Of a DNA stretch of 64,000 bases, positions 51,704 through 61,702 are shown in pieces. Position 1 is the stretch's first letter. Each line of letters starts with the position of its first letter. The notes beneath the pieces were generated by a model that did not search any database, was not told where the DNA came from, and saw only the letters and a program-made list of their open reading frames with translations. Origin of the DNA: an uncultured Coriobacteriaceae bacterium (lineage in GTDB: Bacteria > Actinomycetota > Coriobacteriia > Coriobacteriales > Coriobacteriaceae); assembly GCA_944319885.1 (NCBI GenBank), contig CALUFC010000002.1:80987-144986 (forward strand), written 5' to 3'. The position numbers and the translations under genes were made by a program.

Positions 51704-54325
51704 TCAGCCGATCTTCACGATGGGCGCGAAGCCCTTCATGAGCTTCTTGGTTTGTCCGCTCGTATCGAATGTGACCTCGATCATATCGCCCGCCACGCCA
51801 ATCACGCGACCCGTGCCAAACGTCTTATGGCTCACGGTATCGCCCACGGCGAATGCCTCGGCCGCCTTGGCGGCATCGGGCCGGCGCTGTTCGACCGCGT
51901 GTCCGTCTGCCCCCGTGGGCGTGCGGCGCCGCGGCGAGCCGCTGCCAAACGTGGCGGGCTTGCGGCCGGCATCGGGGCTGATACCGGTATGGCGCGAGAC
52001 GCCGCCCGTGGAGCGCGTGTACGAGCCAAACACGTTGCCGCCGTACATATCGGACCCCATGCCGGACCCGAAGGTGCCCCGGCGGTCGCCGCGCTTCTCC
52101 CAGCCGGTACCCGAGAATCCCGACGAGCCCACGCCGGTGAACTCGATATCCTCCTCGGGAATCTCGTTCACGAAGCGCGAACGCGGATTTGCCTGCGTGG
52201 AGCCATAGGTGCGCCGCGTTGCCGCATAGGTGAGAAACAGCCGCTGGCGGGCGCGCGTGATGGCGACATAGGCCAGACGACGCTCTTCCTCGAGCTTGGC
52301 GGGGTCGTCTGAGAATCCGGCGACATGGGGGAAGATCCCCTCCTCGAGACCGGCCACAAACACCGCCGGGAACTCGAGGCCCTTGGCCGAGTGCACCGTC
52401 ATCATCGTGATGGCGTGCGTCTCGCCCGCCAGCGCGTCGAGGTCGCTGCGGAGCGCCAGCCACTCAAGCAGCACGGGTAGGGCCTTGCAGGCCAGCGGCC
52501 CGTAGGTACGCTCGATCTCGGCCGCCATCTGGGCGGCGCTCACCGGCACAGCGCCCGCTGCGAGCGGATTGTTCGCGATGAGCTGCGCCAACGCTGCCTG
52601 CGCCTCGGTGAGGGGCTGCTGGGGCGCGCCCACGGCGGGCGCGGGCCCCGCAGCCGCAACCGGCACCTCCGCAGGAACCGGCGCCTGCGGCGCGTCCGCC
52701 ACGCCGGCAGCGCGCAGCTCCTCGAGGCTCTCAAGCGTGCCCTCGATGTCGTCGTGGCTCTCCTCGAACTCGGCCGCCACGCCCAAGAACTCCTGGATGT
52801 TCTCCAAGCGCCCTTCGGCCTCCATGGTGCCCTCGGCACGCAGCGCCTGCATGAGGCCGCTTTTCTCGACGATCGCCTCGACCACGCGCATGAGCTCGCC
52901 GTCGCAGCGACGCCCCTCGCGCACGATGTTCACAAAGTCCGCCAGCGCGGCGCGGACCTTCGCCGTGAAGCGCCCGGTCTCGGCCGTTGCAAGCTCGCAC
53001 GCCTGGAAGAAGCTCACACGGTTCTCGCGTGCCAGCTCCTCGATCTTGGCAATCGAGGTCGAGCCGATGCCGCGACGCGGCGTGTTGATGATGCGCTTCA
53101 CGCTCATCTCGTCCGCCGGGTTCACGATCATCTTGAGATACGCCATGACGTCGCGGATCTCGGCGCGGTCGAAGAAGCGCGTGCCGCCCACGATCTTGTA
53201 GGGCACGCCCGCGCGCAAGAACATGTCTTCCAAGATGCGCGACTGGGCGTTCGTGCGGTAGAACACCGCCACATCGTCGTAGCTCATGCCCAGCTGGTGC
53301 AGCTTCTCGATCTCGCCCGCGATCCAGCGGCCCTCGTCGCGCTCGTCCGAGGCCTGGTAGGCGCGAATCTTCTCGCCATCGCCCGCCGCGGTGAACAGGC
53401 GCTTGGCCTTGCGTTGCGAGTTGTGCCGCACCACCGCGTTGGCGGCAGAGAGGATATGCCCCGTCGAGCGGTAGTTCTGCTCGAGCTTGACCACCTTGGC
53501 CTCAGGGAAATCCTGCTCGAAATCGAGGATGTTCGAGATATCGGCACCGCGCCAGGAATAGATGGACTGGTCGTCGTCGCCCACCACCATGAGGTTTTGG
53601 TACTTGGCTGCAAGCAGGTTGGCGATCTCGTACTGCACGTGGTTGGTGTCCTGGTACTCGTCCACCGAGATATAGCGGAACCGCTCCTGGTAGCGCTCGA
53701 GCACCTCGGGGCGCGTGCGCAGAAGCTCGAGGGCGCGCACGAGGAGATCATCGAAGTCCATGGCGTTCGCCGCGCGCAGGCGCCGCTCGAGCTCGAGGTA
53801 CACCTGGGCGGTCTTCTGCTCGGGCGGGGTGCTCGCAAGCTTGGCATACTCCTCTGGCCCCACCATGGCGTTTTTTGCCGAGGAGATCTTGGAGCGAATC
53901 ATGTTGAGCGGGTAGCTCTTCTGCTCGATGCCGAGCGCCTGCATGATGTCGCGCACCATGCGGCGGGAATCGTCGTCATCGTAGATGGTGAACTGACCGG
54001 TGTAGCCCAGCAGGTCGGCATCCTCGCGCAACATACGCACGCACATGGCATGGAAGGTGCATACCCACATGCCGCGCGTGCCGTCGGGCAGCAGCGCCTG
54101 CAGACGCTCGCGCATCTCGGCCGCCGCCTTGTTGGTAAAGGTGATGGCGAGCACCTGCCAGGGATGCACGCCCAGATCGGCGATCATGTGCGCGATGCGA
54201 TAGGTGAGCACGCGCGTCTTGCCCGAGCCGGCACCCGCGAGCACCAGCAAGGGGCCCTCGCAGGTAAGCACCGCCTCGCGCTGCGCGGGATTGAGCGAAT
54301 CGATGTCTACGGCATATGCGGCCAT
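51704..54325 (-). CDS. pcrA: UvrD/PcrA-type DNA helicase
   Basis: Superfamily 1 3'-5' helicase for nucleotide-excision and mismatch repair and removal of RecA filaments. 873 residues from ATG 54325 (GAGGAG). Walker A LAGAGSGKTRVL at about 29-40; YISVDEYQDTNHVQYE (motif II); VVGDDDQSIYSWRGADI (III); MTVHSAKGLEFPAVFV (IV/V); and AITRARQRLFL (VI). Odd: a Pro/Ala/Gln-rich insert of about 80 residues before motif IV (APQAPVPAEVPVAAAGPAP). The C-terminal region has the Tudor-like VGDTVSHKTFGTGRVIGVAGD. Confidence 0.96.
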   Translation of the reverse strand: MAAYAVDIDSLNPAQREAVLTCEGPLLVLAGAGSGKTRVLTYRIAHMIADLGVHPWQVLAITFTNKAAAEMRERLQALLPDGTRGMWVCTFHAMCVRMLREDADLLGYTGQFTIYDDDDSRRMVRDIMQALGIEQKSYPLNMIRSKISSAKNAMVGPEEYAKLASTPPEQKTAQVYLELERRLRAANAMDFDDLLVRALELLRTRPEVLERYQERFRYISVDEYQDTNHVQYEIANLLAAKYQNLMVVGDDDQSIYSWRGADISNILDFEQDFPEAKVVKLEQNYRSTGHILSAANAVVRHNSQRKAKRLFTAAGDGEKIRAYQASDERDEGRWIAGEIEKLHQLGMSYDDVAVFYRTNAQSRILEDMFLRAGVPYKIVGGTRFFDRAEIRDVMAYLKMIVNPADEMSVKRIINTPRRGIGSTSIAKIEELARENRVSFFQACELATAETGRFTAKVRAALADFVNIVREGRRCDGELMRVVEAIVEKSGLMQALRAEGTMEAEGRLENIQEFLGVAAEFEESHDDIEGTLESLEELRAAGVADAPQAPVPAEVPVAAAGPAPAVGAPQQPLTEAQAALAQLIANNPLAAGAVPVSAAQMAAEIERTYGPLACKALPVLLEWLALRSDLDALAGETHAITMMTVHSAKGLEFPAVFVAGLEEGIFPHVAGFSDDPAKLEEERRLAYVAITRARQRLFLTYAATRRTYGSTQANPRSRFVNEIPEEDIEFTGVGSSGFSGTGWEKRGDRRGTFGSGMGSDMYGGNVFGSYTRSTGGVSRHTGISPDAGRKPATFGSGSPRRRTPTGADGHAVEQRRPDAAKAAEAFAVGDTVSHKTFGTGRVIGVAGDMIEVTFDTSGQTKKLMKGFAPIVKIG

Positions 54326-54421
54326 GCAATCTCCTCGACAAGATGGGGACAGATCGATAGGTGTCACGTCTCGTTACGGCTTGTCCAGTATAGCGATACG
54401 CTCGGACAAGATGGCGATGCG

Positions 54422-57400
54422 TTAGTCGTCGTCGCCGGAGGCACCGAGCTGCTCGAGCACCGCAAGGGCCGCCGCCACCGGACCGCGCTCATCGTTGGCG
54501 TCGAGTCCGCGCCCCACGCCCGAGCCGCCTCCGGCACCGGCCTTATACGGAATCGAGAGCTTGCGGCTCTTGGGGAATACCACGGCGGAAAGACGGCTCT
54601 TGAGATCGAACGCGACCGGCTTGGGCACGTCGACGCCTTGGAACGTGAGACGCCCCGCCGCAAGCGAGATGCTCTCCAAGCCCAGGCGATCCGCCCTGAT
54701 GCGAATGCGCGCCCGGTCGAAGAGGTTCCGCGCCGCCAGCGGCAGCTCGCCAAAGCTCGCCTCGCAATCCTGCTGCGCCTCGTCCACCGCCGCCAGGTCT
54801 TCGGCCGCCGCGAGCCGGCGATATATGAGCACGCGCTTGTCGACAGCGGGCAGATACTCCTCGTCGAGGAAGAAATCGGCAGGCAGGTTGATGGCCACGC
54901 CCGACTCCTCGACACGCGCATCATCGTCGCCGCGTGCCTCGGCCACCGCCTGCCCCAGCATCTGCGTGAAGAGGTCGAAGCCCACGCTCGACAAATTGCC
55001 GTGCTGCTCGGCGCCAACGAGCGAGCCCGCACCGCGAATCTCGAGGTCGCGCATGGCGATGCGCATGCCGCTGCCCAAATCCTGGAACTCGGCGAGCGCC
55101 GTCAGGCGCTCCGTTGCCTCGGGCGTGAGCGGAATCTCGCCGGGGAACATGAAGTAGGCGTACGCCTGCGTGGCGCTGCGTCCCACGCGCCCCTTGAGCT
55201 GGTACAGCTGGGCCAGACCCAGGCGCTGCGAATCCTCGATGATGAGCGTGTTGGTATGTGGGTTGTCGATGCCGCTCTCGATGATGGTGGTTGCCACGAG
55301 TACGTCGATCCTGCCCATGGCGAAATCGATCATGACATCCTCGACCTCGCGCGGGCTCATCTTGCCGTGCGCCACGCCCACGCGCGCCTCGGGTACCACC
55401 TCGTGCACACGGTCGACCGCGTCGTCGATGGTCTTCACGCGGTTGGACACGTAGTACACCTGCCCCTTGCGCTCGAGCTCCAGACGAATGGCCGCCGAGA
55501 CCACATCGGGATCGTATTCGCCCACGTGCACGATGACGGGACGGCGGCCCGTGGGCGGCGTGGTGATGAGGCTCATGTCGCGCACGCCCGAGATGGCCAT
55601 CTGCATGGTGCGCGGGATGGGCGTAGCCGAGAGCGTGAGCACGTCGATTTGCTCGCGGAGGTTTTTCAGCTGCTCTTTGTGCTGCACGCCGAAGCGCTGC
55701 TCCTCATCGATGATGACAAGCCCCAGCCGCGCCGGGTTGACATCGGCCGAAAGCAGGCGGTGCGTGCCCACGAGCACATCGACCTTGCCTTCCGCGAACG
55801 CCGCGAGTGCGCGCTTTTGCTGCGCCGGCGTGCGGAAGCGGGAGAGCACCTCGACCTCCACCCCAAAGGGGGCAAACCGATCGAAGAACGTCTGGTAGTG
55901 CTGTTGCGCCAGGATGGTCGTGGGGCAGAGCACCATGACCTGCCGGCCCGAATCGACGCACTTGAACGCCGCGCGCAGCGCCACCTCGGTCTTGCCGAAG
56001 CCCACATCGCCGCAGAGCAGGCGGTCCATGGGCTTGGTCGACTCCATGTCGGCTTTGATGTCGTTGATCGCATCGAGCTGATCGCGCGTGGGCTCGTACG
56101 GGAAGCTCTCCTCCATCTCGATCTGCTCGGGCGTATCGGGCGGGCAGGCCACGCCGACGATGGAGCTGCGCCGCGTATAGAGGTCTACAAGGTCGAAGGC
56201 GAGCTTCTTGGCGCTTTTGCGCGCCCGCTTCGTGGCGCGCGACCAGTCGGCGGTGTTGAGCCGCGTGAGACGGGGGCTGTCGCCGTCGGGGCCCACGTAG
56301 CGCGTGATGCGGTCGACCTGCTCGAGCGGCACGTAGAGCTTGTCGCCGCCCGCGTATTCCAGCAAGAAGTAATCGCGCTCGCGGCCCGCCACCTCTTGGC
56401 GCACGATCGAGGAGAAGAGTGCGATGCCGTGCGTGGCATGCACCACGTAATCACCCGGCTTGAACGGGAACGTCACCTCGGTGATGTCGACGCGCCGGCG
56501 TGTACGGCGGCCGCGCCGCGCATCCATGCGGGCGTTGAGGTCGGAGATCGAGAACACGGCAAGATGCGCCTCGGGCACCACCACGCCCTGGGGCAGGGCA
56601 AGATCGACGAAGGTAACCCGGCCGCGCGTGAGCGTGGGGGTCGTACGCACCCTGTGGGCGCCGGCCGGCGCACCGGCGTCGATGCCGCGCGCGTTGAGCG
56701 GATCGGCATCGCGCTTGAGCAGCGTGACCTCGACCATGTCGCCCACCTCGCCCACGTTCTCGGGTGCCGCCTGCAGCGATTCCTCGAAGGGAATGGCTTC
56801 ATCGGTAAAGGTGAGCTCGAGCGAGTCGCGCGCGCCGCGATCGGGCGCCGCGAAGACGCAGACGAACCGGTTGGACACGCATTCCTGGATACGCGTGATG
56901 AAACGATTGTCCGAGCCGGCGATGGCCGGCTGCTCGATCTTGAGCTCTGCCGTCACCGCGCCGCCCGCGCGGATGAGCGAGACGTAGTTCAGGCGCTGCT
57001 GGCGGCCGAAATCGAGCTGCTGCGGCCGCACGTACAGCCCGTCGAGCCGCGCCACGGCAGCCTCGCCGGCGCGACGCTCAAGGTCCTCGTAGGCGCGGGC
57101 GCAATCGTCGAAGAGCGAGCGCGGCTCCGAGAGCACCACGAGCGTATCGGACGCGATATGCGCAAGCGGGCTCACCGTGTGCTCGTACATGATGGGGAGA
57201 TAGCGCTCGAGCTCGGGCGTGACCACGCGCGCCTCAGCCAGCTCGAGCAGTGCGGCAAGCTCGCTATCGTCTTGCGCGGGGCGATACAGCGCCGCCCGAA
57301 GGCGCTCCACCGCATCATCGGTAAGCGCAAGCTCGCGGCACGGGAAGATATCGATCGCATCCTCGTCGCCGATCGTCTGGCCCGTCGAGGTGACCATGCG

Positions 57401-58018
57401 GCGGATACGATCGATCTCGTCGCCAAAAAACTCGATGCGCACGGCAGACGTCCCCTGCGCGGGAAAAACGTCTACGGTATCGCCGTGAACACGGAAGAGC
57501 CCCGGGGCATCGGCGGCATCGGCGCTGGTGTAACCCATACCCACCAGCGTACGCGGCACCTCGTCGAACGGCACCTCCTCGCCCACGGCAAAATGCGTCT
57601 CGCGCCAGTAGCGGCTCTCACGCGGCGGCACGCAGCGCAGCAACGCACGGGCCGAGGCCACCATGATGCACGCCTCCCCGTGCGCTAGCCGGCCCAGGGC
57701 ATGGCAGCGCCGCGCGATGACGGCGTCGTCGGGCGCCGCTTTGGCGCTCCAGGGATAATCGACGCGCTCGGGATAGCGGGCCACGCGCTCGGCACCCACA
57801 TAGGCGGCCAGCTGCCGCGCCGCGCGATCGGCAGCATCCTCACCCGAAACCACGTACACGCAGGGGCGCGGGGTCCGCGCAAACTGCGCGGCCAGCATGA
57901 GCGCCCGGCCCGACTGCGACACAGCGAGCGTGGCATCCTTGCCCTCATGCAGCGCCTCCTCGATGATGCACGGCGCCTCGGCTGTGTAGAGCTGCGCGGC
58001 GATGCGGTGGATGAGCAT
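54422..58018 (-). CDS. mfd: Transcription-repair coupling factor Mfd
   Basis: Removes stalled RNA polymerase and recruits UvrA. 1,198 residues from ATG 58018 (GGGAG). N-terminal UvrB-like domains with EVPFDEVPRTLVGMGY; RNAP-interaction domain GDYVVHATHGIALF; then RecG-like translocase motifs: Walker A LLCGDVGFGKTEVA (about 667-680), IIDEEQRFGV, TLSATPIPRTMQMA and LIIEDSQRLGLAQLYQLKGRVGRS. The C-terminal TRCF domain is present. Follows pcrA on the same strand with about 100 bases between. Confidence 0.97.
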   Translation of the reverse strand: MLIHRIAAQLYTAEAPCIIEEALHEGKDATLAVSQSGRALMLAAQFARTPRPCVYVVSGEDAADRAARQLAAYVGAERVARYPERVDYPWSAKAAPDDAVIARRCHALGRLAHGEACIMVASARALLRCVPPRESRYWRETHFAVGEEVPFDEVPRTLVGMGYTSADAADAPGLFRVHGDTVDVFPAQGTSAVRIEFFGDEIDRIRRMVTSTGQTIGDEDAIDIFPCRELALTDDAVERLRAALYRPAQDDSELAALLELAEARVVTPELERYLPIMYEHTVSPLAHIASDTLVVLSEPRSLFDDCARAYEDLERRAGEAAVARLDGLYVRPQQLDFGRQQRLNYVSLIRAGGAVTAELKIEQPAIAGSDNRFITRIQECVSNRFVCVFAAPDRGARDSLELTFTDEAIPFEESLQAAPENVGEVGDMVEVTLLKRDADPLNARGIDAGAPAGAHRVRTTPTLTRGRVTFVDLALPQGVVVPEAHLAVFSISDLNARMDARRGRRTRRRVDITEVTFPFKPGDYVVHATHGIALFSSIVRQEVAGRERDYFLLEYAGGDKLYVPLEQVDRITRYVGPDGDSPRLTRLNTADWSRATKRARKSAKKLAFDLVDLYTRRSSIVGVACPPDTPEQIEMEESFPYEPTRDQLDAINDIKADMESTKPMDRLLCGDVGFGKTEVALRAAFKCVDSGRQVMVLCPTTILAQQHYQTFFDRFAPFGVEVEVLSRFRTPAQQKRALAAFAEGKVDVLVGTHRLLSADVNPARLGLVIIDEEQRFGVQHKEQLKNLREQIDVLTLSATPIPRTMQMAISGVRDMSLITTPPTGRRPVIVHVGEYDPDVVSAAIRLELERKGQVYYVSNRVKTIDDAVDRVHEVVPEARVGVAHGKMSPREVEDVMIDFAMGRIDVLVATTIIESGIDNPHTNTLIIEDSQRLGLAQLYQLKGRVGRSATQAYAYFMFPGEIPLTPEATERLTALAEFQDLGSGMRIAMRDLEIRGAGSLVGAEQHGNLSSVGFDLFTQMLGQAVAEARGDDDARVEESGVAINLPADFFLDEEYLPAVDKRVLIYRRLAAAEDLAAVDEAQQDCEASFGELPLAARNLFDRARIRIRADRLGLESISLAAGRLTFQGVDVPKPVAFDLKSRLSAVVFPKSRKLSIPYKAGAGGGSGVGRGLDANDERGPVAAALAVLEQLGASGDDD

Positions 58019-58135
58019 ACATGTCTCCCGTTCTTGCACATACCGGCGTGCGCGCGCACGCCGAAAACCCGCTCGGCAGCGCCGGGCGGGTCACATATGA
58101 TCTGTTTCCCCTATCCTACCCTACGCGCGCCCGCG

Positions 58136-58609
58136 CTACAGGCCAAGCGCCGCGAGCTCGCGCGCCCGCGCCGGGTCTACACACACCTCGGGCATAGCGC
58201 GCAGCAGCTTCTTGTCGAGGGTCACGATGTAATCCGCACCCGCCGTCTCGGCCGCCGCGATGATCATGGCATCTTCGAAGTCGGAGATCGTAGACCGCAG
58301 CATGCGGGCAATGTGGCACTCCGCCGCACTCTGGGGCGCCGGCGTCCCAAGTTCGAACATGCGCTCCACGCAGCTCCAGGCTATCGAGCTCATGGTCTCG
58401 TCTGGTCCCATCGCACCTGCGCGACGAAGCGCTCGAGGCAGCACGTAGAACAGGTCTTTCACGGTTGTTGGCGTGAAGAGTATGTCGACGCCATCATCCT
58501 GTCCGGAGGCGATGAGACCCATGATCTCGTGCTTATGTGCGTCCTCGCCAAGAAAATAGTAGAGCCAGATGTTCGTGTCGAGCAGATACCGCGCCGGGCC
58601 CTTACGCAT
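58136..58609 (-). CDS. PIN-domain toxin (VapC-like ribonuclease)
   Basis: 157 residues from ATG 58609, overlapping the antitoxin stop by eight bases. PIN acidic residues: YLLDTNIWLYYF (Asp near 11), TVKDLFYVLPRAL, STISDFEDAMIIAAAE and YIVTLDKKLL. Such toxins cut RNA, often initiator tRNA. The gene order antitoxin-toxin with overlap is the normal toxin-antitoxin form. Confidence 0.92.
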   Translation of the reverse strand: MRKGPARYLLDTNIWLYYFLGEDAHKHEIMGLIASGQDDGVDILFTPTTVKDLFYVLPRALRRAGAMGPDETMSSIAWSCVERMFELGTPAPQSAAECHIARMLRSTISDFEDAMIIAAAETAGADYIVTLDKKLLRAMPEVCVDPARARELAALGL

Positions 58610-58955
58610 CCGCCCCACCGCCCAGCGCTTCGAGTATCTCGTCATATACGTCGTCGCGCAGATCGCGCCACGTCGCCCCTTGCAGCACGTTGCCGGCAGA
58701 CGCTACGTCAAAGCCCTGCGTCCCCGCAAGCCTGACCGCCAAGCCAAACCCGCCGCGCACGCGCCTCTGAACACACTCGTTGTGCTGATCCGACGCATCC
58801 TGCTGCATGCAAGGCGGCAGCGTGCCCGTGCGCCCCGCATACTCCCACACGGCACGAACGGCCTGGGACGGCGTGAAGCCGCTCCGCGCGAATACGGCAT
58901 CGCCGTGCGCCTTCGTCTTCGCATCGATACGGACATTCATCTGCACCGTCGGCAT
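58602..58955 (-). CDS. RelB/DinJ-type antitoxin
   Basis: 117 residues. N-terminal ribbon-helix-helix TVQMNVRIDAKTKAHGDAVF and SQAVRAVWEYAGRTGTLPP match RelB/DinJ; the C-terminal part (ATWRDLRDDVYDEILEAL) would bind the toxin. DinJ normally pairs with YafQ/RelE, so a PIN partner is unusual. Operator palindrome lies 24-40 bases upstream. Confidence 0.9.
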   Translation of the reverse strand: MPTVQMNVRIDAKTKAHGDAVFARSGFTPSQAVRAVWEYAGRTGTLPPCMQQDASDQHNECVQRRVRGGFGLAVRLAGTQGFDVASAGNVLQGATWRDLRDDVYDEILEALGGGADA

Positions 58956-58977
58956 GACACGTCACCTCACTTCGGTT

Positions 58978-58994
58978 TGCTATACAGTATAGCA
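58978..58994 (-). promoter_or_regulatory. Toxin-antitoxin operator/promoter
   Basis: A perfect 17-bp palindrome TGCTATACAGTATAGCA overlaps a minus-strand -10 TATACT and ends about 24 bases before the antitoxin ATG. This is where an RHH antitoxin-toxin complex would repress its own operon. Confidence 0.7.
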
Positions 58995-59094
58995 CATTGA
59001 TGCAACCTCGGACCATCATGCGACACGCATCGCTGGCCATCGGTACAATAAAGACCATCTCGTGTCCCCACGCATGCGAACGGAGCCATACGCC

Positions 59095-60459
59095 ATGAAC
59101 GACCATCTCCTCATCGGCCTTGCGATCCTTGTCGCCGTTGCCCTGGTGACGAGCATCGTGCACGCCGCTTGCTCGCGCCGGACACAGCGCATGCAGCAGC
59201 GCGCAATCGAGGAGCTCGCGCGGCAGATCACCGCAACAGGAGATGCGCTCGGCGAGGTTAAAAGCGGCATCGCCGCGCTTGCCACCCACGCCGCCGGCGA
59301 GAGCGCCGCCGAGCGGCAGCGCTTCGACACGCTCGTCCAGCAGGTGCGCGAGACGGGTCGTGCCACCGAGGAGCAGCGTCGCGAGATCGCGCAGCAGCTC
59401 GAGCAACAGCGCCAGACCGTCGACACGCGCCTCGGCACGATGTCCACCGCCATGAGCGAGCGGCTGGGCCAGGTGCAAAGCGTGGTGGACCGGCAGCTTG
59501 CCGACATTCGCACCGACACCAACACCCAGCTCGACCGGATGCGCGCCACCGTTGACGAAAAGCTCCAAAAGACCCTGAACGAGCGCATCACGCAATCGTT
59601 CGCCCTGGTTACCGACAGGCTTCAGCAGGTCGATCAGGGCCTTGGCGAGATGAAGACGCTCGCGGCCGACGTGGGCGGCCTCAAGCGCGTCCTTTCGAAC
59701 GTGAAGACGCGCGGCATCGTGGGCGAGGTGCAGCTCGCCGCCATCCTGCGCGAGATCCTGGCGCCCGGGCAATACGAGGAGAACGTGGCAACCGTTCCCG
59801 GCAGCACCGAGCGCGTCGAGTTTGCCGTGCGCCTACCGGGCGAGCGCGACGAGGTGGTGTACCTGCCCATCGACTCGAAGTTCCCGGGCGATGCCTACGA
59901 GCGCCTGCGCGACGCCCAAGATGCCGGCGACACCGCCGCAGTCGACGCTGCTTGGAAAGCCCTCGAGACGCGCTTGCGCACCGAGGCGAAAGCCATCCAC
60001 GACAAGTACCTTGCACCGCCCGCAACCACAACCTTCGGCATCATGTTCCTCCCCTTCGAGGGCCTCTATGCCGAGGTTGCCGGCCGCACCGGCCTCATCG
60101 AGCGGCTGCAACGCGACTTCCATGTGAACATCGCCGGCCCCAGCACCATGGCGGCTCTCTTGAACAGCCTTGAGATGGGATTCCAGACCGTTGCCATCCA
60201 GCGCCGCGCCAACGAGATTCAAACGGTGCTCGCCGCGGTGAAAACCGAGTTCAGCACCTACCAGGGCATGCTCGAGCGTGCGCAGCGACAGCTGGGTACC
60301 GCGAGCAAAACCATCGATTCGCTCGTGGGAACCCGCTCGCGCGCCATGGAGCGCAAGCTCCGCAGCATCACGCAGCTCGAGGACCCCGCCGAAGCCGAGC
60401 GCATCCTCGGTGTGCACGCGAGCGATGGGGACGAGGACGCAGAAGGCACGGACGCCTGA
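59095..60459 (+). CDS. rmuC: DNA recombination protein RmuC
   Basis: 454 residues from ATG 59095. N-terminal membrane helix (about 4-22), a long coiled coil to about 200 with many Gln/Arg/Glu, then the RmuC nuclease-like core: RGIVGEVQLAAILREIL, VEFAVRLPGERDEVVYLPIDSKFPGDAYERL and IMFLPFEGLYAEVAG. Limits inversions at short repeats in E. coli. Plus strand with nth; the gap to nth is 76 bases. Confidence 0.94.
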   Translation: MNDHLLIGLAILVAVALVTSIVHAACSRRTQRMQQRAIEELARQITATGDALGEVKSGIAALATHAAGESAAERQRFDTLVQQVRETGRATEEQRREIAQQLEQQRQTVDTRLGTMSTAMSERLGQVQSVVDRQLADIRTDTNTQLDRMRATVDEKLQKTLNERITQSFALVTDRLQQVDQGLGEMKTLAADVGGLKRVLSNVKTRGIVGEVQLAAILREILAPGQYEENVATVPGSTERVEFAVRLPGERDEVVYLPIDSKFPGDAYERLRDAQDAGDTAAVDAAWKALETRLRTEAKAIHDKYLAPPATTTFGIMFLPFEGLYAEVAGRTGLIERLQRDFHVNIAGPSTMAALLNSLEMGFQTVAIQRRANEIQTVLAAVKTEFSTYQGMLERAQRQLGTASKTIDSLVGTRSRAMERKLRSITQLEDPAEAERILGVHASDGDEDAEGTDA

Positions 60460-60535
60460 TGGGCCCTGGCCGGGCACCTTGAGGCCGGTATACACTAGAG
60501 AGCAGCAGCACACCGCCATCGCATCGGAGGAACCC

Positions 60536-61198
60536 ATGCCACGTGAGAGCAACGCCGCCAAACGCGCCCGCGCCATCGAGGTCTGCGAGCGCCTCAACCG
60601 GCGCTATGGTCCCGTCGAATGCTTTCTCGACCACGAGAATCCGTTTCGGCTCGTCATCTCGGTGCTGCTCTCTGCCCAAACCACCGACGCCCAGGTGAAC
60701 AAGGTCACCCCCGAGCTCTTCCGCCGGTGGCCCACGCCCGAGGCCATGGCATCGGCCACGCCTGCCGAGGTGGGCGAGGTCATCCACTCGCTCGGGTTTT
60801 ATAAATCCAAGGCCAAGCACGCCGTCGAATGCGCGCAGATGATCGTGGCAAACTACGGCGGCGAGGTGCCGGCGAGCATGGACGAGCTCGTGAAGCTTCC
60901 CGGCGTGGGCCGCAAAACGGCGAACATCGTCCTCAACGTGGGCTTCGGCATCGTCGAGGGCATCGCGGTGGACACGCATGTGAACCGCATCGCCCATCGC
61001 CTCAGGCTCTCACCCAAGACACACGAGCGCGAGCCGCTCAAAACCGAGCAGGATCTGCTGAAGATCTTGCCGCGCGAATACTGGAACGACGTAAACCATC
61101 AGTGGATCATGCTCGGCCGCGAGATCTGCGATGCGCGCAAGCCGCTCTGCGGCGACTGCCCGCTCGCCGATATCTGTCCGAGCGCGCGCTTGGCCTAG
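60536..61198 (+). CDS. nth: Endonuclease III
   Basis: 220 residues from ATG 60536 (CGGAGG upstream). DNA glycosylase/AP lyase for oxidised pyrimidines. SAQTTDAQVNKV, helix-hairpin-helix LPGVGRKTANIVL with catalytic Lys127, catalytic Asp146 in VDTHVNRIAHRL, and the four-cysteine Fe-S site C198-x6-C-x2-C-x5-C. Complete and normal in length. Confidence 0.97.
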   Translation: MPRESNAAKRARAIEVCERLNRRYGPVECFLDHENPFRLVISVLLSAQTTDAQVNKVTPELFRRWPTPEAMASATPAEVGEVIHSLGFYKSKAKHAVECAQMIVANYGGEVPASMDELVKLPGVGRKTANIVLNVGFGIVEGIAVDTHVNRIAHRLRLSPKTHEREPLKTEQDLLKILPREYWNDVNHQWIMLGREICDARKPLCGDCPLADICPSARLA

Positions 61199-61216
61199 CG
61201 CGGCCACACGCCCTGG

Positions 61217-61609
61217 TTACTGGGGCGCGCCACCGGTCACCATCGCAAGAACCCTCCCGGCAAATCCTTGCAGCAGCTCCACCACCTCGCCCGGGGTGGC
61301 GCCATCGACGATGCATGTGAACGCATAGGATGCCACGAACAGCGCCGCAAGCCCCACCGGAATGAGCACCACCGCCAGCACGACGCGCGCCACCGAGGCC
61401 AAGCGGCTGGTGCGTACGCGCTGCCGGTGGAAGGCGAGTTCTTTTTGGTAGGTTTCCTGCTCGAGCGAATAGCATGGCTGCGCGATGGGCTCACGGGCAG
61501 ATGACGCCGTGCGCACGGACCCGGTCGCCTCGTGCGCCTGCTCGTGCCAGCGCTGCTCCCGTTCGCGGCGCTCCGAGCGTTGCTGCATGGTCTCAATAAA
61601 CAGATTCAT
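61217..61609 (-). CDS. Small membrane protein (130 aa)
   Basis: 130 residues with GAGGAGG before ATG 61609. Charged N-terminus with Arg/Glu/Gln (about 1-65), a membrane helix at about 74-98 (VVLAVVLIPVGLAALFVASYAF), and a short C-terminal amphipathic segment. No family recognised. Convergent with nth, whose stop is 19 bases away. Confidence 0.75.
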   Translation of the reverse strand: MNLFIETMQQRSERREREQRWHEQAHEATGSVRTASSAREPIAQPCYSLEQETYQKELAFHRQRVRTSRLASVARVVLAVVLIPVGLAALFVASYAFTCIVDGATPGEVVELLQGFAGRVLAMVTGGAPQ

Positions 61610-61702
61610 ACCGCCTCCTCTGTTTGAGGGGGCGCGTGGAGAGGAACCTTTAGCATGCGCCCCGAGGCGGCGCGCGTCAAGATATACCTGCCGAGCGGCA
61701 GC

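Noticed and set aside
52754..57688. Very long open frame on the plus strand opposite pcrA and mfd (and similar ones opposite topA, degV-icd and the zinc-ribbon genes)
   Set aside because: They run antisense to clear conserved genes, have Arg/His/Leu-rich shadow composition and no ribosome sites; long antisense frames are normal at this GC content.
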